Below, in pieces: positions 34,922 to 43,929 of a DNA stretch of 64,000 bases. The DNA is taken from the NCBI RefSeq assembly GCF_020166495.1, contig NZ_JAINZS010000001.1, positions 124,001 through 188,000 of the forward strand, given 5' to 3'. Each line of letters opens with the position of its first letter. Position 1 is the stretch's first letter. The notes beneath the pieces were generated by a model. That model was not told where the DNA came from. It made no database searches and saw nothing but the letters and a program-made list of their open reading frames with translations. The stretch comes from Robertkochia aurantiaca (lineage in GTDB: Bacteria > Bacteroidota > Bacteroidia > Flavobacteriales > Flavobacteriaceae). The translations under genes were made by a program, and so were the position numbers.

Positions 34922-35794
34922 ATGAGTGTTCTAGTAAATAAGGATTCTAAAATAATTGTTCAAGGGTTTACCGGAAGTGAGGGGACCTTTCACGCTGAAC
35001 AAATGATCGACTATGGTACCAATGTCGTCGGGGGTGTTACTCCGGGTAAAGGCGGGCAGGAGCATTTGGGGAAACCCGTGTTCAATACCGTTTCTGAGGC
35101 TGTTGAAAAGGCCGGTGCCGATGTGTCTATCATCTTTGTTCCTCCAGCTTTTGCAGCAGACGCTATCATGGAAGCTGCAGATGCAGGTATCAAGGTCATC
35201 ATCACCATCACAGAGGGTATCCCTGTGGCTGATATGATCAAAGCGAATAATTATGTTAAAGGAAAAGATTGCAGGCTGATCGGACCAAACTGTCCGGGTG
35301 TTATCACCCCTGGAGAGGCGAAGGTTGGGATCATGCCGGGCTTTGTTTTCAAAAAGGGTAATGTAGGTATCGTATCAAAGTCAGGTACTTTGACCTATGA
35401 AGCTGCTGATCAGGTTGTAAAGCAAGGGTTGGGAATTACCACAGCCATTGGAATCGGGGGTGACCCGATCATCGGAACCACCACCAAAGAAGCGGTTGAG
35501 TTGTTGATGAACGATGATGAAACCGAATGTATCGTAATGATCGGTGAGATTGGAGGTCAGCTGGAAGCTGATGCCGCCAGATGGGTAAAGGAGAACGGAA
35601 ATAAAAAGCCTGTGGTTGGATTCATAGCAGGGGAAACCGCTCCTAAAGGAAGAACCATGGGACATGCCGGGGCTATCGTCGGTGGAGCCGATGATACTGC
35701 TGAGGCGAAAAAACGCATCATGAAAGAATGTGGAATACACGTGGTAAATTCACCTGCAGAGATCGGAAAGACCGTGGCTGAAGTACTCGGTTAA
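34922..35794 (+). CDS. sucD: succinate-CoA ligase, alpha subunit
   Basis: 290-residue TCA-cycle enzyme subunit. The CoA-binding Rossmann domain has [19 protein letters not shown]; the active-site histidine that is phosphorylated lies in GHAGAIVGG (about residue 247). [10 protein letters not shown] and GPNCPGVI are further signatures. The beta subunit is not in the window, a separation common in Bacteroidota. It has its own promoter and is closed by a strong terminator. Confidence 0.95.
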   Translation: MSVLVNKDSKIIVQGFTGSEGTFHAEQMIDYGTNVVGGVTPGKGGQEHLGKPVFNTVSEAVEKAGADVSIIFVPPAFAADAIMEAADAGIKVIITITEGIPVADMIKANNYVKGKDCRLIGPNCPGVITPGEAKVGIMPGFVFKKGNVGIVSKSGTLTYEAADQVVKQGLGITTAIGIGGDPIIGTTTKEAVELLMNDDETECIVMIGEIGGQLEADAARWVKENGNKKPVVGFIAGETAPKGRTMGHAGAIVGGADDTAEAKKRIMKECGIHVVNSPAEIGKTVAEVLG

Positions 35795-35817
35795 TCCATA
35801 ACTATACAGAATATTTG

Positions 35818-35842
35818 AACCCGCCATCAGGCGGGTTTTTTT
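35818..35842 (+). terminator. intrinsic terminator of sucD
   Basis: 8-bp stem AACCCGCC/GGCGGGTT (35818-35825 and 35830-35837), ATCA tetraloop, then a T-run. Confidence 0.93.
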
Positions 35843-35900
35843 ATGTGCCGGAAGTATCACTAAATTAAAGAAGACAGGTAGTGAACATAGGTAGTTTTTT

Positions 35901-35908
35901 TATCTTTG
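35901..35908 (+). promoter_or_regulatory. -7 box for fabG
   Basis: TATCTTTG, an exact TAnnTTTG match, 31 bases before the fabG ATG; no TTG is seen at the -33 position. Confidence 0.5.
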
Positions 35909-35939
35909 AACCAGACTAATCCAATTAACAATAATCTCA

Positions 35940-36686
35940 ATGCAATTATTAGAAGGAAAAACCGCCATTATAACCGGAGCAAGCCGGGGAATAGGAATGG
36001 GAATTGCCAAAGTGTTCGCCGACCACGGTGCAAACGTCGCTTTTACCTACAGCTCATCTGAGAAGCCTGCTCTGGAACTCGAAAAGGAGCTTGAGGAAAA
36101 AGGAGTGAAGGCAAAAGCTTATAAGAGTAATGCTGCCAGTTTCCAGGAAGCTCAGGATCTTGTAGATGCAGTTTTGAATGATTTCGGTGCAATCGATATC
36201 CTCATCAATAATGCCGGTATCACCAAAGATAATCTTCTGATGCGTATGACGGAAGAAGACTTTGACAAGGTGATCGAGGTCAACCTTAAATCGGTTTTTA
36301 ATATGACAAAAGCGGTACAGCGTACCATGCTGAAACAGCGCAAAGGCTCTATTATAAACATGAGTTCGGTTGTAGGAGTGAAAGGTAATGCCGGACAGGC
36401 TAATTATGCAGCCTCAAAGGCCGGTATCATCGGCTTTTCAAAGTCAGTAGCCCTCGAACTGGGATCCCGCAATATCAGAAGTAACGTGATTGCTCCGGGC
36501 TTCATCGAGACCGAAATGACAGCCTCTCTTGATGATAAGGTAGTAGAAGGGTGGAGGAATGCTATTCCTTTGAAAAGAGGCGGCTCTCCCGAAGATATCG
36601 CCAATGCATGCGTTTTTCTTGCATCAGACCTTTCGGCATATGTCACCGGTCAGGTGCTTAACGTCGATGGCGGAATGCTTACCTGA
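35940..36686 (+). CDS. fabG: 3-oxoacyl-ACP reductase
   Basis: 248-residue NADPH-dependent short-chain dehydrogenase of fatty-acid elongation. The cofactor motif is TGASRGIGMGIA, NNAGITKDNLLMRM is the FabG signature, and the catalytic Ser-Tyr-Lys set is in NMSSVVG and YAASKAG. It ends VTGQVLNVDGGM as FabG proteins do. Followed closely by the ybjQ-like gene. Confidence 0.92.
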   Translation: MQLLEGKTAIITGASRGIGMGIAKVFADHGANVAFTYSSSEKPALELEKELEEKGVKAKAYKSNAASFQEAQDLVDAVLNDFGAIDILINNAGITKDNLLMRMTEEDFDKVIEVNLKSVFNMTKAVQRTMLKQRKGSIINMSSVVGVKGNAGQANYAASKAGIIGFSKSVALELGSRNIRSNVIAPGFIETEMTASLDDKVVEGWRNAIPLKRGGSPEDIANACVFLASDLSAYVTGQVLNVDGGMLT

Positions 36687-36695
36687 TAGACCGAT

Positions 36696-37016
36696 ATGTT
36701 ATTTGTTACCACACCCGAAATTGTCGGCTTCGAGATCACGGAAACCCTGACAACAGTTAGAGGGAGTACTGTCAGGGCCCGTAATTTCGGGCGTGATTTC
36801 TTCGCAGGCCTCAAAAACCTGGTAGGAGGTGAGATCAGTGAGTATACCAAATTATTGGCACATGCCCGGGAAGAAGCCATACAGCGAATGATCGATGATG
36901 CCCGTGAACAGGGTGCAGATGCTGTTGTGAATGTACGTTTTACCACCTCACAGGTGGCTCAGGGGGCCGCTGAGATCATGGCCTATGGAACAGCCGTCAG
37001 AGTTAAAAAAACGTGA
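36696..37016 (+). CDS. YbjQ-family protein
   Basis: 106-residue protein of the YbjQ/UPF0145 family (small pentameric beta/alpha protein, putative metal or heavy-metal binding). Typical segments are LFVTTPEIVGFEI, RGSTVRARNFGRD and AREEAIQRMIDDAREQGADAVVNVRF. Function in bacteria is not established. The stop overlaps the GTG start of the next small gene (GTGA), suggesting coupled translation. Confidence 0.85.
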   Translation: MLFVTTPEIVGFEITETLTTVRGSTVRARNFGRDFFAGLKNLVGGEISEYTKLLAHAREEAIQRMIDDAREQGADAVVNVRFTTSQVAQGAAEIMAYGTAVRVKKT

Positions 37017-37153
37017 AGGCTGAAACCTTTGTAATAATATTCAGTATACTTATAGCAATCTTCGTACTGCGATACCTTATCGGTTTCATCTATGTAGTGA
37101 TCAAACGCATAATCGATCGCCGTCACGAAGATTTCGATAAACGCGACCATTAA
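37013..37153 (+). CDS. 46-residue single-helix membrane peptide
   Basis: Short gene with a GTG start overlapping the ybjQ stop (GTGA) and a stop overlapping the next gene's start (TAATG). It encodes one membrane helix (FVIIFSILIAIFVLRYLIGF, about residues 6-25), then a strongly charged tail (KRIIDRRHEDFDKRDH). The double start/stop overlap and the helix-plus-charged-tail design argue that it is translated. No family is recognised. It may be a partner of the large membrane protein encoded next. Confidence 0.65.
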   Translation: MKAETFVIIFSILIAIFVLRYLIGFIYVVIKRIIDRRHEDFDKRDH

Positions 37154-39174
37154 TGAAAGAAACCACCCTGTTGCTGGTAATACTTGCTGCCTTAATATCT
37201 ATAGCGGTGGCGTATGCCTATTACCGCGATAAAAAAAATCAGGGCTCATTCAGGTGGTTGTTCACCGGGCTTCGTGCGCTCAGCATCTTCTGCCTTTTAT
37301 TATTGCTCATCAATCCGTTGATAAGTAATACCTCTTACATCAGCGAAAAGCCTGAGCTCGCCATACTCGCAGATAATACGATTTCGATCAGAGCTCTTGA
37401 CGCGGGTGTTACCGAGCTCTCAATTCTAGAAGAATTTAATAATCACCCCGAGCTGTCAGAAAAGTTTGATCTGAAGCGCTACCGGTTTTCTGAATCCCTG
37501 GAAACTTTAGATACTCTGGACTTCTCCGGAAATCAGACTGATATCGGATCGGTACTGAAACAATGGGGAGAATTATCTCAAAATGAAAGGGGAGTGGTGA
37601 TGCTCCTGACAGATGGTAATCAGACCTTCGGAAAGGATTATCAGTTCTTTAAAGATAACTTCAGGATATATCCCGTGGTGTTGGGTGATACCACAGCCTA
37701 CAGTGATCTCCGCATCGAACAGGTGAATGTCAACCGGTATTCCTACCTCGGGAATGATTTTCCCGTCGAGATCTTTGTGGGGTATTCAGGTGACCGCACG
37801 ATAAACAAGACCCTTTCGGTTTACTCCGGAACCAAAAGGCTTTTTAGTAAATCGTTGAATTTTTCACCTGACAAGCGGGGAGAAAGAGTCGAAGTCATTT
37901 TGCCGGCATTTGAAAAGGGCATCATAAAATACAGGGCTCTGGTTGAGGAAGTTGACGGAGAAGCTAATACAGACAATAACAGCCGGAGATTTGCAGTTGA
38001 AGTAATAGATACCCGAAATAAGATCGCTTTAATAAGTGCGATCTCCCATCCAGACCTGGGAGCCCTGAGGCAAGTTCTCGAGAGTAACGAAAGGAGGGAG
38101 GTTGTTTTCCTTTCCCCTGGCGAGACCTTCGAAGTAGCAGATTTTAGTCTGTTTATCGTCTATCAACCCGATAATCGATTCGATAAAGTCCTGGATGTCA
38201 TTCAAAACAGCCGTTCGAATTTCTGGGTATTCGGCGGTAAAACAACCGACTGGAACTTTCTTAACAATAAATTGTCAGGATTCGATTTCTCTTTCGGGTA
38301 TCAGTCTGAAGAAGTTCAGGCGATCAGAAACCCCGACTTCAACGAATTGCAACTGGAAGGTCTGGATTTTACCGATTATGCTCCGGTTGAAAAGCCTATT
38401 GGAGACCTGATTCTTCCGCCGGGCTCTCAAACTCTTTTATATCAATATATTGCAGGGGTTCAGACCTTTCAGCCTTTGTTGTTTTACAAGGAGGAACAGC
38501 AACTGAAGCAGGCCTTTTTCGTGGGCGAAGGGATATGGAAATGGCGGGTTAACCATTACGCGGAACACGGAAATTTCCAGCGGTTCGACAATTTCTTTTT
38601 ACAGCTTACCCGCTACCTCTCATCAGATTCCAACCGTTCCAGATTAACAGTCGATTTTGAACCTTTTTATTATGGTGGTTCCAATATCACATTGAAGGCT
38701 TCCTACTATGATAAGTCCTATACCTTTGATCCTAATGCCACTCTCAGATTGGAGCTGAATAACCGGGAAACGGGAAGGAAGCTGTCATATCCTTTCCTTA
38801 TTCGCGGAAATACCTATGAGGTAGGTATCAGCGATCTTTCGCCCGGGGAATATGATTTCCGTGTAAACGTGGAAGGAGAATCCCTGGCTGAGAATGGTTC
38901 TTTTACCGTTATCGACTACCAGGTGGAACGTCAGTTTGTTTCTCCTGATATCGAGCGGCTGAGACGATTGGCAGAGAACACCGGAGGATCCCTGATCTTC
39001 CCCGAACAGGCCGACAGTTTGCTGACTGCTCTTCAAACGAATGATACGTATCGTCCCGTTCAAAAAAGCCGTACCGAGTTAAGCCCGTTGATCGATTTCA
39101 GGTTGCTGCTGCTGCTTATGGTGCTTAGTCTGGCTGCAGAATGGTTTTTGCGGAAATACCGGGGTTTGATATGA
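37153..39174 (+). CDS. large membrane protein with a degenerate VWA-like domain
   Basis: 673-residue protein. Two N-terminal membrane helices (about 5-22 and 34-53) and one near the C terminus (about 650-668) bracket a large periplasmic part. The segment after helix 2 (LAILADNTISI) sits where VWA proteins have the metal-site DxSxS, here degraded to DNTIS; VVMLLTDGNQTFG is the matching VWA strand with TDG. A beta-sandwich-like middle and a C-terminal Ig-like part follow. This architecture occurs in Bacteroidota BatA-like and transglutaminase-linked proteins, role unknown. Start ATG overlaps the 46-residue gene by one base. Confidence 0.72.
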   Translation: MKETTLLLVILAALISIAVAYAYYRDKKNQGSFRWLFTGLRALSIFCLLLLLINPLISNTSYISEKPELAILADNTISIRALDAGVTELSILEEFNNHPELSEKFDLKRYRFSESLETLDTLDFSGNQTDIGSVLKQWGELSQNERGVVMLLTDGNQTFGKDYQFFKDNFRIYPVVLGDTTAYSDLRIEQVNVNRYSYLGNDFPVEIFVGYSGDRTINKTLSVYSGTKRLFSKSLNFSPDKRGERVEVILPAFEKGIIKYRALVEEVDGEANTDNNSRRFAVEVIDTRNKIALISAISHPDLGALRQVLESNERREVVFLSPGETFEVADFSLFIVYQPDNRFDKVLDVIQNSRSNFWVFGGKTTDWNFLNNKLSGFDFSFGYQSEEVQAIRNPDFNELQLEGLDFTDYAPVEKPIGDLILPPGSQTLLYQYIAGVQTFQPLLFYKEEQQLKQAFFVGEGIWKWRVNHYAEHGNFQRFDNFFLQLTRYLSSDSNRSRLTVDFEPFYYGGSNITLKASYYDKSYTFDPNATLRLELNNRETGRKLSYPFLIRGNTYEVGISDLSPGEYDFRVNVEGESLAENGSFTVIDYQVERQFVSPDIERLRRLAENTGGSLIFPEQADSLLTALQTNDTYRPVQKSRTELSPLIDFRLLLLLMVLSLAAEWFLRKYRGLI

Positions 39175-39193
39175 TTCCTGTTACTCAATAATG

Positions 39194-39201
39194 TATATTT
39201 G
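39194..39201 (+). promoter_or_regulatory. -7 box for the prohibitin-family gene
   Basis: TATATTTG, an exact TAnnTTTG match, 29 bases before the ATG. A TTTG at 39165-39168 gives a 25-base spacer. Confidence 0.55.
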
Positions 39202-39230
39202 AGTGAACTTTAAAAATCATATGTTACACT

Positions 39231-40046
39231 ATGGATAAATTACCTAAAATTGGAATTCCGGTAATCATCATTATTATTTCCCTGATCATTTTTGTATCGA
39301 AATCAACCATCACTATAGATTCAGGAGAAGCCGGAGTGCTTTATAAAAGATTCGGCGGAGGTGTTGTTACCGAAGAGCCTCCTCTTTCAGAAGGGTTTCA
39401 CCTGGTGGCACCCTGGAACAAAGTTTTCGTTTACGAGGTGCGTCAGCAGGAAGTTTTTGAAAAGATGCAGGTGCTTTCGTCTAACGGTCTGGAGATCAAA
39501 CTCGATGCCTCTGCCTGGTATCAGCCGGAGTACGAGAACCTGGGGAAACTTCACCGGGAAAAAGGAGAAAGCTATGTTTCAAGAGTCTTACAACCGGCTA
39601 TCAGGTCAGCCGCAAGAAGTGTGGTAGGAAGGTATACTCCTGAACAACTCTATTCCAGTAAGCGTGATGCCATTCAGAGCGAGATCTATACAGAAACCAG
39701 AAACATCATCGACGATCAGTATATACAACTCAACGAGATTCTTGTTCGCGATATTACGCTTCCTCCGACCATAAAGGAGGCTATCGAGCGTAAACTGCGA
39801 CAGGAGCAGGAGTCACTGGAGTATGAGTTCAGACTGGAAAAGGCTGAAAAGGAAGCTGAGAAACAGCGAATTGAAGCTCAGGGTAAAGCCGATGCCAATA
39901 AGATTCTGAGTGCATCTCTCACCGATAAGATTCTGCAGGAAAAGGGAATAGAAGCTACTCTGAAACTATCACAGTCTTCCAATACAAAGATCATTGTGGT
40001 CGGTGGTGGTGAATCAGGCTTGCCTATCATTCTTGGAAATCAGTAA
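39231..40046 (+). CDS. prohibitin / SPFH (Band 7) family membrane protein
   Basis: 271-residue protein with one N-terminal membrane helix (about 6-24), an SPFH domain (GEAGVLYKRFGGG to RDITLPPTIKEAIERKL) and a coiled coil rich in Glu, Lys and Ala (EKAEKEAEKQRIEAQGKADANKI read in parts). SPFH proteins form ring scaffolds in membrane microdomains and bind proteases such as FtsH. No partner protease is adjacent. It has its own promoter and terminator, so it is monocistronic. Confidence 0.88.
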   Translation: MDKLPKIGIPVIIIIISLIIFVSKSTITIDSGEAGVLYKRFGGGVVTEEPPLSEGFHLVAPWNKVFVYEVRQQEVFEKMQVLSSNGLEIKLDASAWYQPEYENLGKLHREKGESYVSRVLQPAIRSAARSVVGRYTPEQLYSSKRDAIQSEIYTETRNIIDDQYIQLNEILVRDITLPPTIKEAIERKLRQEQESLEYEFRLEKAEKEAEKQRIEAQGKADANKILSASLTDKILQEKGIEATLKLSQSSNTKIIVVGGGESGLPIILGNQ

Positions 40047-40068
40047 TACAGGGTTCAGAGCCCTTTCA

Positions 40069-40096
40069 AACCTCCGGAAACCCCGGAGGTTTTTTT
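40069..40096. terminator. bidirectional intrinsic terminator
   Basis: 9-bp stem AACCTCCGG/CCGGAGGTT (40069-40077 and 40083-40091), loop AAACC, T-run to 40096. It lies between the convergent prohibitin gene and the small membrane-protein gene. Confidence 0.9.
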
Positions 40097-40406
40097 ATTC
40101 CTTATTTTCTTCTACAGAAGGGAGGGGTTCCGGTTTTTCAACCTGCATCATCTTGCCGCTTCTTCCCCGGGTCTGAACCGCTCTGACAGAATTCTGGGTG
40201 TATTCTATGCATTCCTCATTTTTAAGCGTATTCAGCAACATGCTTTTTTCGACCAGACACTTGTCTAATTGTTGTCTGTAACGATTCTTCATAAAGACTC
40301 TTCCGGCAACATAGCCAATGAGAAAAGCGAAACCTAAAAACAGAACGAAGGTGGTGAGACTGATCGGTAATGACGGATCACCTGGCATCATGGATAAGGG
40401 TAGCAT
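40095..40406 (-). CDS. small single-helix membrane protein
   Basis: 103-residue protein with one hydrophobic helix (about residues 17-37, TTFVLFLGFAFLIGYVAGRVF) and a basic, then acidic, C-terminal cytoplasmic part containing two cysteines (DKCLVEK, NEECIEY). The start could be Met1, Met6 or Met7. No family recognised. It is divergent from the his leader region. Confidence 0.6.
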   Translation of the reverse strand: MLPLSMMPGDPSLPISLTTFVLFLGFAFLIGYVAGRVFMKNRYRQQLDKCLVEKSMLLNTLKNEECIEYTQNSVRAVQTRGRSGKMMQVEKPEPLPSVEENKE

Positions 40407-40507
40407 AACGATTGGTTAGTAAGAATTATAGTATTAAAAGTATATATTTTCTGACAAATAACCATTTTTTTATGACTGATCCTTTTTAACAAAAAAATAA
40501 TTAGGGG

Positions 40508-40540
40508 TTTGGTTATTCTGATTTTTATACATTAAATTTG
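40508..40540 (+). promoter_or_regulatory. his operon promoter
   Basis: TTTG (40508-40511), a 21-base spacer, and TAAATTTG (40533-40540) match the Bacteroidota promoter in full. Transcription should begin about 12 bases before the leader peptide ATG. Confidence 0.75.
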
Positions 40541-40557
40541 TGCTGACAAAATCAAAA

Positions 40558-40614
40558 ATGAGAAACAACAACGTACATCATCATCATATTCATTACTCCG
40601 CTCAGGCGAGGTGA
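40558..40614 (+). CDS. his operon leader peptide
   Basis: 18-codon open frame read as MRNNNVHHHHIHYSAQAR, with five His codons in six positions, ending in TGA. It starts just after a full promoter and precedes a terminator and then hisG. In known his attenuators ribosome stalling at such codons, when charged tRNA-His is short, decides whether the terminator forms. The frame is too short for ordinary gene finding but its composition is decisive. Confidence 0.9.
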   Translation: MRNNNVHHHHIHYSAQAR

Positions 40615-40672
40615 GATGATTATGTATTTGATCATATTGAAAACCCGTTTGAGCAATCAGGCGGGTTTTTTT
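40602..40672 (+). promoter_or_regulatory. his operon attenuator (terminator/antiterminator)
   Basis: The terminator is an 11-bp stem, AACCCGTTTGA (40642-40652) with TCAGGCGGGTT (40657-40667), a GCAA loop and a T-run to 40672. The seven bases TCAGGCG of its 3' arm are repeated exactly at 40602-40608, at the end of the leader peptide frame. That copy can pair with CGTTTGA (40646-40652) and so block the terminator. A ribosome finishing the leader covers the copy and allows termination; one stalled at the His codons (40576-40593) leaves it free. Confidence 0.85.
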
Positions 40673-40717
40673 ATTTTTCAGCTGCCTGACCTCAAACCAA
40701 ACTAAATCAAAAACCAG

Positions 40718-41581
40718 ATGAAAGAAAAAAAATTAAAAATTGCTATTCAAAAATCAGGCAGACTATTCGAAGACTCGATAAGGATACTCAAAGACTGTGG
40801 GATCTCTATCGATAACGGAAAAGATCAGTTAAAGGCTTCGGCCCGCAATTTTCCTCTTGAAGTCATGTATCTCAGAAACGGAGACATCCCACAGTATCTT
40901 ACCGACGGGGTGGCAGACATCGGAATTATCGGTGAAAACCTGATCGTAGAGAAAGGAGAAGACCTGGAGGTGATGCAGAAACTGGGTTTTTCAAAATGCC
41001 GGGTGTCTCTGGCAGTTCCCAAAAAAGAGGCTTTTGACGGATTGGAATCGCTCAGGGGTAAAAAAATTGCCACTTCCTATCCAAATACCGTTCGACAATT
41101 CCTGGACCAGAATAAAATAGAAGCCGATTTGCACATCATTAGCGGTTCGGTTGAAATAGCGCCCAGTATCGGGCTCGCCGATGCCATAGTAGATATAGTT
41201 TCGAGTGGGAGCACCCTTTTTAAGAACAATCTGAAAGAGGTAGCTACGATCATCAAAAGTGAGGCGGTTCTGGCTGCTTCTCCCAAGATGGATGATGATG
41301 TCAGGAAGATTGCCTCCAAGCTGCAGTTCAGGCTTCAGTCTGTATTAAGGGCCCGGGAATCGAAATATGTGTTGCTCAATGCTCCGAATGAAAAGGTCGA
41401 TGAGATCATTAAGGTGCTTCCCGGGATGCGAAGTCCTACTGTACTCCCTTTGGCTCAGGAGGGATGGAGTTCTCTCCATACAGTTATCGAGCAGGAGAAA
41501 TTCTGGGAGATCATTGACGAATTAAAAGCCATAGGAGCAGAGGGTATCCTGGTATGTCCAATCGAAAAAATGGTATTGTAA
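40718..41581 (+). CDS. hisG: ATP phosphoribosyltransferase, long form
   Basis: 287-residue first enzyme of histidine synthesis, joining ATP and PRPP. The length and the C-terminal ACT-like domain (LPGMRSPTVLPL to the end) mark the long, feedback-inhibited form that needs no HisZ. KIAIQKSGRL and GIIGENLI open the catalytic domain, and DAIVDIVSSGSTL is the PRPP site. First structural gene after the attenuator. Confidence 0.95.
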   Translation: MKEKKLKIAIQKSGRLFEDSIRILKDCGISIDNGKDQLKASARNFPLEVMYLRNGDIPQYLTDGVADIGIIGENLIVEKGEDLEVMQKLGFSKCRVSLAVPKKEAFDGLESLRGKKIATSYPNTVRQFLDQNKIEADLHIISGSVEIAPSIGLADAIVDIVSSGSTLFKNNLKEVATIIKSEAVLAASPKMDDDVRKIASKLQFRLQSVLRARESKYVLLNAPNEKVDEIIKVLPGMRSPTVLPLAQEGWSSLHTVIEQEKFWEIIDELKAIGAEGILVCPIEKMVL

Positions 41582-41584
41582 AAG

Positions 41585-42871
41585 ATGAAGAAGTATATAA
41601 ATCCACCAGCAAAAGAACTCAGTGATATATTACGCAGGCCTACTCAGACGGTCACCGATCTGGAACCCCTGGTAAAACAGGTTTTTGAAGAGATTCAGGA
41701 AAAGGGAGATGAGGCATTGTATAAATACACCAGCTTATTTGACGGGGTGACACCCGACTCACTCGAGCTGTCTGCCGAACAGATCAGCTCAGCAGCCGAA
41801 AAAGTTCCTGAATCTTTGAAAACGGCTATTAAAAGAGCCTACGATAATATTTCAGCCTTTCACAGGGCTCAGCGCACAGAACGGGTAGAGGTAGAAACCG
41901 CTCCCGGCGTGAGTTGCTGGCAGGAAAAGAGACCCATCGAAAAGGTAGGTCTGTATATTCCGGGAGGTTCAGCACCGCTGTTTTCCACGGTTTTGATGCT
42001 TGCCATACCCGCACAACTGGCGGGTTGCCGTGAAATAGTTTTGTGCTCTCCTCCAGACAAGGAAGGAAAGATTCATCCCGCCATACTTTATACTGCAAAT
42101 CTTTGCGGGGTGACCAGAATCTTTACTTTAGGGGGTATTCAGGCGATAGGAGCTATGACCTTCGGTACAACAACTGTTCCGCCGGTATATAAAATATTTG
42201 GTCCCGGAAATCAGTACGTGACCGTAGCCAAGCAGCTGGCCACCCGTTTCGGTATAGCCATTGATATGCCGGCCGGTCCTTCAGAGCTGATGGTGGTAGC
42301 CGATGACTCGGCCAGGCCTGAATATGTGGCTGCAGATTTGTTGTCTCAGGCAGAACACGGCCCCGATTCTCAGGTGATCCTGGTTTCAACCTCCTCGAAG
42401 CTGATAGGAAGTACCCGGGAAGCTTTGGATGCCCAGATAACTTCCCTTCCACGCCGGGATATCGCCGAACAGGCTATTTCGAATTCAGTGGCCATACATG
42501 TAGGTTCACAGGAAGAATGTCTGAAGATCGCCAATCTGTACGGACCAGAGCACTTGATCGTTTGCCTGGAAGATGATACTGACTTTGTAAAAGAGATAAG
42601 TAATGCCGGTTCGGTTTTCCTGGGTAACTATACTCCTGAAAGTGCAGGTGATTATGCCTCGGGTACCAATCATACCCTTCCCACCAACGGCTATGCCCGT
42701 CAATACAGCGGGGTGAACCTTGACAGCTTTCTGAAAAGCGTAACCTTTCAAAAGATCAGTAAATCAGGTATCAGAGATCTGGGGCCGGCCATAGAAACCA
42801 TGGCCGAGGCTGAAGGACTGAAGGCGCACAGCCTCGCTGTAAGCGTACGATTAAAAGATCTGCAGTCATGA
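41585..42871 (+). CDS. hisD: histidinol dehydrogenase
   Basis: 428-residue zinc enzyme carrying out the last two oxidations, histidinol to histidine. GLYIPGGSAPLFSTVLM, FGPGNQYVTVAKQL, DMPAGPSELMV and SQAEHGPDSQ (zinc and catalytic region) are all present. Three bases after hisG; the stop overlaps hisC by ATGA. Confidence 0.95.
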   Translation: MKKYINPPAKELSDILRRPTQTVTDLEPLVKQVFEEIQEKGDEALYKYTSLFDGVTPDSLELSAEQISSAAEKVPESLKTAIKRAYDNISAFHRAQRTERVEVETAPGVSCWQEKRPIEKVGLYIPGGSAPLFSTVLMLAIPAQLAGCREIVLCSPPDKEGKIHPAILYTANLCGVTRIFTLGGIQAIGAMTFGTTTVPPVYKIFGPGNQYVTVAKQLATRFGIAIDMPAGPSELMVVADDSARPEYVAADLLSQAEHGPDSQVILVSTSSKLIGSTREALDAQITSLPRRDIAEQAISNSVAIHVGSQEECLKIANLYGPEHLIVCLEDDTDFVKEISNAGSVFLGNYTPESAGDYASGTNHTLPTNGYARQYSGVNLDSFLKSVTFQKISKSGIRDLGPAIETMAEAEGLKAHSLAVSVRLKDLQS

Positions 42872-43929
42872 CGAACAAGACCATTTTTGATCCCCTGGCT
42901 GTTTGCAGGGAAAACGTAAAGAAGCTCAGCCCATACAGTTCAGCACGTGATGAATTCAGTGAACATAAGCAGGGACTTACTTTTATCGACGCTAACGAGA
43001 ATCCGTATGGCGACGGATTAAACAGGTATCCCGATCCCTATCACGGAGAACTGAAAGAGAAGTTAAGTGTTGTCAAGGAGGTGCCTGCCGGGAAGATATT
43101 TTTCGGTAACGGGAGTGATGAAGTGCTGGATCTTCTTTTCAGAGCATTTGCCGAGCCGGGTTCCGATAATGTGATCACCCTGCCTCCGACATACGGAATG
43201 TATAAGGTTCTGGCCGGTATTAATAACGTTGAAAACCGGGAAGTACAGCTTTTGGATGGTTTTCAGATCGACACCGAAAAGGTTTTGAAAAGTATCGATG
43301 AACATACCAAAATGATATTCATCTGCTCTCCCAATAATCCCTCAGGGAACCTGATGAGCGAGAATAGCGTTAAAACCCTCCTGGAGAATTTTAACGGCCT
43401 GGTAGTGATCGATGAGGCATATATCGATTTTACTCCTGCCGACAGTTGGAGTAAAGCTTTAAGTGAATATGCAAATCTCGTGGTTACACAGACCTTTTCC
43501 AAAGCTTACGGGTTGGCAGGAATTCGCTTAGGGATATTGTATGCCTCACCGGAGATCATCGGTATCCTGAATAAGATCAAACCCCCGTATAACGTCAATT
43601 CCCTTTCAGCAAATACGGCCATGACCCGACTGGAGAACATCAGAGTTGTTCAAGATCAAATCACTGAAATAGTAGCGAATAGGGAACAGTTAATTAAAGC
43701 TTTACTTGAAGTTGATTTCGTTACAGAGGTCTTTCCTTCCGATGCGAATTTCATCTTAGCCAGAGTTGATGATGCGACACTTCGGTACCGGCAACTTCTG
43801 GATAAAGGTATCGTCGTAAGAGACCGCTCTTCTCAGGTATTATGTGAAGAAACACTGCGTTTTACTGTGGGAACCACCGAGGAAAACCAAAAATTACTCA
43901 AAGCCTTACAAGAACTGAAAACAACATGA
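42868..43929 (+). CDS. hisC: histidinol-phosphate aminotransferase
   Basis: 353-residue fold-type I PLP enzyme converting imidazole-acetol phosphate and glutamate to histidinol phosphate. DANENPYG opens the domain, SPNNPSGN binds PLP, DEAYIDF holds the ring-stacking Asp, and [14 protein letters not shown] carries the Schiff-base lysine. Coupled by ATGA overlaps to hisD and hisB. Confidence 0.95.
   Translation: MTNKTIFDPLAVCRENVKKLSPYSSARDEFSEHKQGLTFIDANENPYGDGLNRYPDPYHGELKEKLSVVKEVPAGKIFFGNGSDEVLDLLFRAFAEPGSDNVITLPPTYGMYKVLAGINNVENREVQLLDGFQIDTEKVLKSIDEHTKMIFICSPNNPSGNLMSENSVKTLLENFNGLVVIDEAYIDFTPADSWSKALSEYANLVVTQTFSKAYGLAGIRLGILYASPEIIGILNKIKPPYNVNSLSANTAMTRLENIRVVQDQITEIVANREQLIKALLEVDFVTEVFPSDANFILARVDDATLRYRQLLDKGIVVRDRSSQVLCEETLRFTVGTTEENQKLLKALQELKTT

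Noticed and set aside
40561-40614. CRISPR-like or simple CAT repeat at the his leader
   Set aside because: The CAT repeats are His codons of the leader peptide in frame with an ATG and TGA, and there are no spacers.
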